5,635 nt of DNA from positions 1 through 5,635 of the forward strand of contig CAISZB010000359.1 of the NCBI GenBank assembly GCA_903889845.1, read 5' to 3'. A program made the position numbers and the translations under genes. Below, one piece after another: positions 1-5,216 of this stretch (position 1 is its first letter; the number at the start of each line of letters is the position of its first letter). The notes under the pieces were generated by a model that ran no database searches, was not told the DNA's origin, and was given only the letters and a program-made list of their open reading frames with translations. Source of the DNA: an uncultured Verrucomicrobium sp. (lineage in GTDB: Bacteria > Verrucomicrobiota > Verrucomicrobiia > Methylacidiphilales > GAS474).

Positions 1-2
1 CC

Positions 3-98
3 CCGGACGCCGGAGCGGAGGCCCCGGGTGAAAAGGTGTTCGACGCCGTGGTGCGATTCGAGGAAGAGGACCCGGCCCGGCATCGTGACGGGTCCTAG
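3..98 (+). CDS. C-terminal end of an unidentified protein (5' part outside window)
   Basis: An open plus-strand frame enters from the left edge and ends at TAG 96-98, giving about 31 residues. The tail is acidic, with a hydrophobic beta-like stretch (VFDAVVRFEEEDPARHRDGS at the very end). The reasons to call it coding are the excess of G at first codon positions (a GNN pattern typical of real genes), the GC-rich third positions, and a stop that meets the stop of the convergent PHP gene almost exactly. The fragment is too short to assign a family; a short strand ending 'VVRFEEEDP' could belong to many beta-rich proteins. The opposite strand also has an open frame starting with ATG at 83-81, so the strand call is only moderately secure. 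Confidence 0.42.
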   Translation, partial: PDAGAEAPGEKVFDAVVRFEEEDPARHRDGS

Positions 99-817
99 GC
101 GACGGGGGCCGCTTTGGCGTCGGTTTGTTTCGCCCGGCGTCGGGAGCCGATCCGGAAGACGTTGTTGAAGGTCTTCCGCAGGGCCTGCTTCGGGGAGAGG
201 TAGCGCTGGTAGGGGACGGGGGACTGCGTGACGGCGCGGAGGACTCCCGCGACGTTGAACGTCGGTGCGTCGAGGGTCGTGTAGGAGACGCCCAGGGCCT
301 CGCAGTGGTGGGAATCGCTCGCCGCCGTCATGGGGAGGCCGCGCCGCCGGGCGTACTCGAAGGCCTGCCGGTTGCAGCGGCGGAAGGTGGTGGCGGCGTT
401 GAAGACCTCCAGGGCGTCGATGGGGAGGGTGTCGAGAACCGCCTCGCGGATGCCGGCGCGGAAGTAGTCGTAGGGATGCGGCGGGATCGCGAGGCCCCCC
501 TCGCGGTGGATGAGGTCGACGGCCTCGGCGGCGGTGATCCCCTTGAGGTCGGGCAGGCGGACGCCGAGGGCGAGGAGGTGCCCCTCCCGGGTCGTGATCT
601 CCTGGCCGGGGATAATAAGGAAGCCGTCGACCGGCTCCCCGTCGGCGCGCAGGAGGCCCTTCGACTCGAAGTAGTCGACGCAGGCGCAGGTGTTGTGGTC
701 GGTGATGGCGAAGCCGTGAAGGCCCCGGGCCTTCGCCGCCTCGATCATCTCCTCCGGCTCCGAGACGCCGTCGGCCGAGAAGCGCGAATGCGAATGGAGG
801 TCGATGTTCAGGATCAC
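95..817 (-). CDS. PHP-domain metal-dependent phosphoesterase
   Basis: A protein of about 240 residues consisting of a single PHP (polymerase and histidinol phosphatase) domain. The metal-binding motifs appear in order: D6-L-H8-S-H10, T39-D40-H41-N42, P70-G-Q-E73 followed by G79-H80, P113-H114-P115, and the closing S167-D168-S-H170. This set is expected for a trinuclear metal site that hydrolyses phosphoesters, as in the YciV/TrpH-like and PolIIIc-N-like stand-alone PHP proteins; the substrate cannot be told. The last 35 residues are basic (K/R-rich) and fall outside the catalytic core. Start choice: GTG at 817 lies just upstream of the first catalytic strand and is preceded by GGAAGG, although only 3 bases away. 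A GTG at 871 would add 18 residues not typical of the family and would use up nearly the whole spacer to menG. No signal peptide is seen, so it is probably cytosolic. It is transcribed divergently from menG and convergently with the partial gene at the left edge. The family call is strong; the start is less so. Confidence 0.9.
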   Translation of the reverse strand: MILNIDLHSHSRFSADGVSEPEEMIEAAKARGLHGFAITDHNTCACVDYFESKGLLRADGEPVDGFLIIPGQEITTREGHLLALGVRLPDLKGITAAEAVDLIHREGGLAIPPHPYDYFRAGIREAVLDTLPIDALEVFNAATTFRRCNRQAFEYARRRGLPMTAASDSHHCEALGVSYTTLDAPTFNVAGVLRAVTQSPVPYQRYLSPKQALRKTFNNVFRIGSRRRAKQTDAKAAPVA

Positions 818-901
818 GATCCTTCCATTTAAAACCCAAACGGCCCGGATACAAAGTGCAAAACGCGGCACCAGATGTTACAACCCCGCGACGAATTACC
901 C
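818..901. promoter_or_regulatory. Divergent intergenic region between PHP gene and menG
   Basis: An 84-base spacer between two divergent starts, clearly richer in A and T than the flanking genes (for example TTTAAAAC near 829 and ATACAAAG near 850). It must hold the promoters for both genes if the chosen starts are right. No convincing pair of -35 and -10 boxes was found on either strand, so no exact sites are given. The menG ATG at 902 has no recognisable Shine-Dalgarno sequence, while the PHP GTG has GGAAGG very close to it. Confidence 0.4.
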
Positions 902-1609
902 ATGAAGGCTGAAGTCTCCCCCGCTTCCCCCCAAGATAGAACCAAGGTCCGGGCGATGTTCGACCGCGTCGCGCCGCGGTACGATTTCCTCAATCGCCTT
1001 TTGAGCGGCGGGCGCGATAAGGCGTGGCGGCGGGTGCTGACGCGGCAGGTGGCCCGGCGGCGGCCCGCCCGGCTCCTCGACCTGGCGACGGGGAGCGGGG
1101 AGGTCCTGCGCGCGCTGCGCGAGGCCGGGGCCCTGGCCGATCCCCGCAGCGGGATCGGGGCCGACTTCTGTCTGCCGATGCTGGAGGAGGCGCGGGCGAA
1201 GGGCATCGGCCCCCTCGTTCTGGCCGACGGCCTCCGCCTCCCCTTCGCCGACGGGAGCTTCGACGCCGTGACGATCGCCTTCGGCTTCCGCAACCTGGAG
1301 GACCGGGCCGCCGGCTTGCGGGAGATCCACCGCGTGCTGGAGCCGGGGGGCGTTCTCTACATCCTGGAGTTTTCCCACCCGTGGGCGGTGCTGGCCCCGT
1401 TCTATTTCTTCTACCTGCGCCATCTGCTGCCCGGCATCGCGGGCCGCGTCGGCGCGCCGAGGGAGGCCTACGCGTACCTCGGAGATTCGATCCGGGCGTT
1501 CCCGAGCCAGTCCCGGCTCGCCGCGCTGCTGCGGGAGTGCGGCTTTGCCGAAGTGGCGTGGCGGAATCTGACAGCCGGGGTCGTGGCGCTGCACGAAGCG
1601 CGGAAGTGA
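902..1609 (+). CDS. menG: Demethylmenaquinone methyltransferase (UbiE/MenG family)
   Basis: A 235-residue class I SAM-dependent methyltransferase of the UbiE/COQ5 family, which C-methylates demethylmenaquinone (or the ubiquinone precursor) in the last steps of quinone synthesis at the membrane. Family marks: FDRVAPRYDFLNRLLSGG near residues 20-37 (first signature); SAM-binding motif I LLDLATGSGE at 58-67; acidic D88 after the second strand; ADGLRLPF at 108-115; the highly typical AFGFRNLED at 126-134; RVLEPGG at 144-150 leading into LEFSHP; and a C-terminal end with SIRAFPSQ...L and NLTAGVVALHEARK, as in family members. Length is normal. Two signature residues differ from the classic pattern: D39 where many members have His, and E147 where Lys/Arg is usual. 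Aspartate at the first site also occurs in menaquinone-type enzymes, so activity is probably intact. ATG 902 is preferred to ATG 875, which adds nine residues without family support. Neither has a clear ribosome site. menG is chosen over ubiE by inference. Confidence 0.93.
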   Translation: MKAEVSPASPQDRTKVRAMFDRVAPRYDFLNRLLSGGRDKAWRRVLTRQVARRRPARLLDLATGSGEVLRALREAGALADPRSGIGADFCLPMLEEARAKGIGPLVLADGLRLPFADGSFDAVTIAFGFRNLEDRAAGLREIHRVLEPGGVLYILEFSHPWAVLAPFYFFYLRHLLPGIAGRVGAPREAYAYLGDSIRAFPSQSRLAALLRECGFAEVAWRNLTAGVVALHEARK

Positions 1610-1627
1610 AGGGGGCGCGCCCACGGT

Positions 1628-1750
1628 GCTTCCTCCCAAGGAGGGGGCCGCCACTCCGGAGCATGGCCTGGCAGGGGCGGGAACCAACCTTGGCCACGGC
1701 AGTCTGCCCAGCCCCACCGGGCCGCACCCTCTCGTTGCCTCTCCTTGGGG
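1628..1750 (+). other. Intergenic element able to form nested RNA helices
   Basis: Between menG and the CPBP gene, hand folding gives three nested helices. P1 pairs 1634-1646 with 1738-1750 (13 pairs, two of them G-U, with a perfect 9-base core CCCAAGGAG/CTCCTTGGG). P2 pairs 1664-1671 with 1717-1724 (8 pairs, two G-U). P3 pairs 1674-1678 with 1711-1715 and, past a bulged A1710, 1679-1681 with 1707-1709. The apical loop is 1682-1706. A local hairpin (1628-1636 with 1640-1648, loop CAA) uses the same left strand as P1, so the two folds exclude each other. No U-tract follows the local hairpin, so it is not a standard intrinsic terminator. The element does not match riboswitch, SRP or RNase P consensus patterns that I could recall. 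High GC makes chance pairing common, so this is tentative. Confidence 0.33.
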
Positions 1751-1763
1751 AATCGGATAGAGT
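1735..1763 (+). promoter_or_regulatory. Weak candidate sigma70-type promoter before the CPBP gene
   Basis: TTGCCT (1735-1740) and TAGAGT (1758-1763) match the -35 and -10 consensus at four of six positions each, with a 17-base gap. If used, transcription would begin around 1770, leaving a leader of only about 9 bases before ATG 1779. That would fit the lack of a Shine-Dalgarno sequence there, but the match is weak. Confidence 0.2.
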
Positions 1764-1773
1764 CCCCGGACTC
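1760..1773 (+). repeat. Short inverted repeat just upstream of the CPBP start codon
   Basis: GAGTCC (1760-1765) and GGACTC (1768-1773) are perfect reverse complements separated by two bases. As RNA they would form a 5-pair stem with a CCCG tetraloop ending five bases before ATG 1779, where a ribosome site would normally sit. No purine-rich Shine-Dalgarno sequence is present. It could instead be a DNA operator half-site pair, or chance. Confidence 0.35.
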
Positions 1774-1778
1774 CTCCC

Positions 1779-4700
1779 ATGACCCCCTCCCTTTTCCGTC
1801 GTCCCGCCGCGTGGATCGTCCTCGCGGTCCTCTCCCTCCTCTCCCTCGGCTTTGCCGTCCGGTATTTCCCGGTCGCGTTTCCGATCCTGACCGTCGATCT
1901 GCGGATGGACCGGGGGCAGGCGCTGGCGCAGGGGAAGACGGTGGCGGCCCGCTTCGGCCTCGCCCCCGGCGCGACGCGGGACACGGCGGTCTTCGAGAGC
2001 GACGACGAGGTCCAGAATTACGTCGAGCTGGCGGCGGGGGGGAAGGAAGCCTTCCGCGCCCTGATCGCCGGGGGGAAGTATTCCCCTTACCAGTGGATCG
2101 TCCGGCGCTTCCACGAGGGGCAGGAGAACGAGGTCCGCCTCTACTTCACCCCGGCGGGGGCGCCCTACGGCTTCAACGAGAAGATCCCGGAGACCCAGCC
2201 CGGCGCGGCGATCCCCGACGAGACCGCCCTCGCCCTCGCGAAGACGGCGGCGGCGCGGGACTGGAAGGTCGATTTCTCCGTCTACGGCGATCCCGAGATT
2301 TCCCACGAGATGCGCCCCTCGGGCCGCGTCGACCACACGTTCGTCTTTGAGCGTCCCGAGAAGATCGGCGACGGCCGCTTCCGCCTCCGCCTGATCGTGA
2401 GCGGCGACCGCCTCACCTGCGTCGAGCACGAGGTCCTGGTGCCGGAGGCCTTCACGAAGCGGTATGAGCAGATGCGCTCGGCGAACGAGACCCTTTCCAC
2501 CGTCGCCCGTTACGCCACGATCCTCCTCTACGGCGTCGGCGGGTGCCTCGTCGGCCTCTTCCTCCTCCTGCGCCAGCGGCGCGTCCTGTGGCGGGCGGGC
2601 CTCGCGGCGGGCGTCTTCGTCGCCTTCCTCCAGGTGCTGGTGGAGTTGAACCAGATCCCGCTGAAGTGGATGGAGTACGACACCGCCCTCTCCCGCTCCC
2701 ACTTCATCCTGCTGGAAATTATCCAGCCCCTCTTCCTCTCCTTCGTCCAGGACACGCTCCTCTTCGGCGTCTCCTACGTCGTCGCGGAGAGCCTCACCCG
2801 CTGGGCCTTCCCGCAGCACCTCCAGTTCTGGAAGCTGTGGCGGAGCGACGTCGCCGCCTCGCCCGAGGTCCTGGGCCGCACCGTCGGCGGCTACCTCATC
2901 GTCGGGTGCGACCTCGCTTTCGTCGTCGCCTTCTACCTCCTCACCGGGAAATACCTCGGTTGGTGGAGCCCGGCGGAGACCCTCGTCGATCCGAACCTCC
3001 CCGCGAACTACGTCCCGTGGTTCAATCCGCTGGCCCAGGCCTTCCAGGCCGGGACGTGGGAGGAGTCGCTCTTCCGCGCCGTCCCCCTCGCCGGGGCGGC
3101 CCTCCTCGGGAACTGGGTCGCCTGGCGGAAGCCCGACTCCCGCGTCCCGTGGCGCGGCCTCTTCATCGGGATCGCCTTCGTCCTCCAGGTCGCCGTCTTC
3201 GGCGCGGGGCACGCCTTCTATCCCGTCCAACCCGCCTACGCCCGGATGGTGGAGCTGATCGTCCCCGCCTCGCTCTTCGGCTTCCTCTACCTCCGCTTCG
3301 GCCTCCTCCCGGCGATGATCGCCCACTTCTTCTACGACGCGGTGATGATGTCCCTCTCCCTGATGAGCTCGTCGCTCCCCGGCATCTGGATCGACCGGCT
3401 CTGCTTCGCCCTCCTCGTCTTCCTCCCGCTCTGGGTCGTCCTGCGGGCGCGCCGCCGCCATCCCGCCGGACTCCTCTCCGCCGACGCGAAGAACGAGGCA
3501 TGGCATCCCCCGGTCCCCCCGATGGAATCGCCCGTGCCGCGCACGGAGGAATACGCCCATCCCCTCCGCCGCCGGACGGTCGCCCTGTGGCACACCCTCG
3601 GCCTCGCCGGGCTGGTCCTCTGGTTCGTCACGGCGGTCGGCGGCGTCCAGAATGCGGCGCCGAAGCTCGACGCCGGGCGCGCCCGGGCCGAGTTAGCCGC
3701 CCGCGCCGAACTCGTCCGCCACGGGGTCGACCTCGCCTATTGGCCGGGCTGGCATCTTCTCGCCACGGTCCGAAGCGGGGGCGGCGGCACCGACGCGGGC
3801 GCGTTCGCCTGGCGGACGGGGACGCCTTCCGACTATGCGATCCTGGGGAACGAGTTCATCGATCCGCCCGCGTGGGTCGTCCGCTTCGCCCGCTTCAACG
3901 CCGTCATCCCGGTCGCGGACCGGGTCGAGGAATACCGCGTCCGCGTGGCGCGGAACGGGGAGGTCGTCGGCTACGAGCACCTCCTCCCCGAGGCGAAGCC
4001 CGGCGCCCGCCTCGACGAGGGGGCGGTCCGGACCCGCGCCGCCGACGCCCTCCGCGCGGCCTACGGCGTCGATCCGACGGTCCTCCGGCCCATCGCCGCC
4101 GACGCCCGGCGTCAACCCGCCCGGACCGACTGGAGCCTGGTCTATGCGGAGACCGATCCCCTCCGCTACCCGTTGAAACAGGGCGAGGGGCGCTACATTG
4201 TCCGCGTCGCCGGGAACGAGGTGAGCGCCGTCCGCGGCACGATCCACGTGCCGGAAAGCTGGCTGCGGGCCGAGTCCGACCGGCGCGCCCCGCTCGAGGC
4301 CCTGCAAAAGATCCTCGGCGTCGTCCTCTGGATCGGGATGACGGTCGCCCTCGGCGCGACGATCGTCGCGTGGAGCCGGGGCGGCTTCGTCCCGGGGACG
4401 CTCCTCCGCTTCGGCCTTGGCGTCCTGGGGGTGAAGCTCCTCCTCCTCGCCGGGGAATGGCCCCGGGAGCTGGCCCGATTCTCGACGGCGGAGCCGGTCG
4501 TGAACCAGGCGTTTTCGTGGCTGGGCGAGGAACTGGTCCACACGCTCTTCGCCGCCCTCTCGATCGGCGCGGCGGCGGCCTATTTCGAGTCCCGGCATCC
4601 CCTGCCGCGTCCCGACGGCGCGGCCCCGGAATGGCGTCGCTCCGTCCTCGCCGCCGTCGGCTTCGCCTGCGCGTGGGTCGGCTTCCGGGCGGCGACGGGC

Positions 4701-5198
4701 GGGATCGATTCCCGGCACCTCTCGCCCCCCCTGGCCGACTACGCGCCGCTTGCCGCCGCCCTCCCGTGGTTCGAGGCGGCGGCGGGGCGGCTGATCGACC
4801 TGCTCTACACCGTCGCGGAATTCCTCTGGATCCTGGCGCTGGCCGACTTCCTCCGGTCCTTCGGCCGGAAGTCGGACCGGCAGGCCCGGGTCTTCCGGGC
4901 GCTGGCGGGTCTGGCGATCGTCGCCGGGACGCTGGCCTACATCGGCGCGGGCGGGATCGTCTCCCTCCGGGAATGGCTCTTCACCGGGACGGTCTCCGGC
5001 CTCGTGCTGGCGCTGGCCTACTTCACGTTCCTGCGGCTCCACCGGGCGTGGCTGCCGCTCGCCTTCCTGCTGGTCGGGGCCTTCGGCCTCCTCAAGCAGG
5101 GCTTCCTCTACGCGTGGCCGGGGGCGTGGGGCTGGTTCCTCGGCGCGGGGCTCTTCGCCGCCGTCGGCTGGATCTGGTCGAAGCGGATGGTGAAGTAG
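1779..5198 (+). CDS. Double CPBP-family intramembrane protease: active N-half, degenerate C-half
   Basis: A 1139-residue polytopic membrane protein. The N-half has an anchor helix (about 11-28), an ectodomain (29-242) and nine more helices. It carries the complete CPBP/CAAX-protease (Abi) site: E428-E429-SLF-R433, F474-GAG-H478 and H516-FFY-D520, residues that bind metal and activate water in glutamate-type intramembrane proteases such as Rce1. A basic, proline-rich cytoplasmic linker (556-600) leads to a C-half with the same plan: helix 602-621, ectodomain 622-842, and nine helices to the end. The C-half's motif positions are ruined (A1013/E1014/I1018, I1055/G1059, L1098/F1102). Basic loops (RQRR 265-268, RARRR 556-560, RRR 598-600, final SKRMVK) support an N-in, C-in model with 10+10 helices and both ectodomains outside. 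Typical CPBP domains are only about 200-300 residues. ATG 1779 is chosen because basic residues and the first helix follow at once; no Shine-Dalgarno is visible. Substrate unknown; possible roles include processing of membrane or exported proteins. mnmE follows after 18 bases. Confidence 0.88.
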   Translation: MTPSLFRRPAAWIVLAVLSLLSLGFAVRYFPVAFPILTVDLRMDRGQALAQGKTVAARFGLAPGATRDTAVFESDDEVQNYVELAAGGKEAFRALIAGGKYSPYQWIVRRFHEGQENEVRLYFTPAGAPYGFNEKIPETQPGAAIPDETALALAKTAAARDWKVDFSVYGDPEISHEMRPSGRVDHTFVFERPEKIGDGRFRLRLIVSGDRLTCVEHEVLVPEAFTKRYEQMRSANETLSTVARYATILLYGVGGCLVGLFLLLRQRRVLWRAGLAAGVFVAFLQVLVELNQIPLKWMEYDTALSRSHFILLEIIQPLFLSFVQDTLLFGVSYVVAESLTRWAFPQHLQFWKLWRSDVAASPEVLGRTVGGYLIVGCDLAFVVAFYLLTGKYLGWWSPAETLVDPNLPANYVPWFNPLAQAFQAGTWEESLFRAVPLAGAALLGNWVAWRKPDSRVPWRGLFIGIAFVLQVAVFGAGHAFYPVQPAYARMVELIVPASLFGFLYLRFGLLPAMIAHFFYDAVMMSLSLMSSSLPGIWIDRLCFALLVFLPLWVVLRARRRHPAGLLSADAKNEAWHPPVPPMESPVPRTEEYAHPLRRRTVALWHTLGLAGLVLWFVTAVGGVQNAAPKLDAGRARAELAARAELVRHGVDLAYWPGWHLLATVRSGGGGTDAGAFAWRTGTPSDYAILGNEFIDPPAWVVRFARFNAVIPVADRVEEYRVRVARNGEVVGYEHLLPEAKPGARLDEGAVRTRAADALRAAYGVDPTVLRPIAADARRQPARTDWSLVYAETDPLRYPLKQGEGRYIVRVAGNEVSAVRGTIHVPESWLRAESDRRAPLEALQKILGVVLWIGMTVALGATIVAWSRGGFVPGTLLRFGLGVLGVKLLLLAGEWPRELARFSTAEPVVNQAFSWLGEELVHTLFAALSIGAAAAYFESRHPLPRPDGAAPEWRRSVLAAVGFACAWVGFRAATGGIDSRHLSPPLADYAPLAAALPWFEAAAGRLIDLLYTVAEFLWILALADFLRSFGRKSDRQARVFRALAGLAIVAGTLAYIGAGGIVSLREWLFTGTVSGLVLALAYFTFLRLHRAWLPLAFLLVGAFGLLKQGFLYAWPGAWGWFLGAGLFAAVGWIWSKRMVK
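1809..3446 (+). repeat. Protein-level tandem unit 1 (active copy) in the CPBP gene
   Basis: Residues 11-556: anchor helix, ectodomain, nine helices with intact EExxxR, FxxxH and HxxxD. Marks shared with unit 2 include WIVRRF (106-111), PGAAIPDETA followed by AL/AK-rich helix (141-155), GRFRLRLIVSGD (199-210), VPEAF (221-225), YVPWF (411-415), FGAGH (474-478), and FLYLRF...LP (502-511). Confidence 0.72.
3576..5186 (+). repeat. Protein-level tandem unit 2 (degenerate copy) in the CPBP gene
   Basis: Residues 600-1136 repeat the plan of unit 1 with an offset of about 580-605 residues. Counterparts are WVVRFARF (699-706), PGARLDEGAV (741-750), GRYIVRVAGNEV (804-815), VPESW (824-828), LPWF (995-998), IGAGG (1055-1059) and FTFLRL...LP (1082-1093). 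The DNA is no longer similar, so the duplication is old. The helices and ectodomain are kept while the catalytic residues are gone. Confidence 0.7.
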
Positions 5199-5206
5199 GT
5201 CAAGGG

Positions 5207-5213
5207 AAGGAGG
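5207..5213 (+). promoter_or_regulatory. Strong Shine-Dalgarno sequence for mnmE
   Basis: AAGGAGG matches the anti-Shine-Dalgarno core fully and ends three bases before ATG 5217, a rather short gap. It lies inside the 18-base spacer after the CPBP stop. This is by far the best ribosome site in the window and contrasts with its absence before the menG and CPBP starts. Confidence 0.75.
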
Positions 5214-5216
5214 CGC

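Noticed and set aside
1..83. Minus-strand open frame starting with ATG at 83-81, twelve bases after the PHP stop, as a possible next gene
   Set aside because: It has no ribosome site, and the opposite strand has the stronger GNN codon pattern with a stop meeting the PHP stop. It could not be fully excluded from so short a piece.
125..832. Plus-strand open frame of 235 codons opposite the PHP gene
   Set aside because: The minus-strand PHP protein has all metal-binding motifs in order; the plus-strand translation is repetitive in G, V, D, E and A with no recognisable feature.
1613..1622. Perfect ten-base palindrome GGGCGCGCCC just after menG
   Set aside because: Such GC-only palindromes are expected by chance at this base composition; no second copy or context supports a function.
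1628..1648. Hairpin after menG as an intrinsic terminator
   Set aside because: The stem is only five strong pairs plus wobbles, and no T-run follows, so it does not meet the usual terminator form.
1628..1778. Known RNA classes (SRP RNA, RNase P RNA, cobalamin, TPP, glycine or SAM/SAH riboswitches) in the menG-CPBP spacer
   Set aside because: Both strands were compared with remembered conserved cores; only short scattered resemblances were found, none with the required order of boxes.
990..3593. Very long open frame on the minus strand, 867 codons, crossing menG and the first half of the CPBP gene
   Set aside because: It is antisense to two well-supported genes and spans their spacer. Its translation is low-complexity (E/G/R/P-rich), as expected of the antisense shadow of GC-rich genes, and shows no domain.
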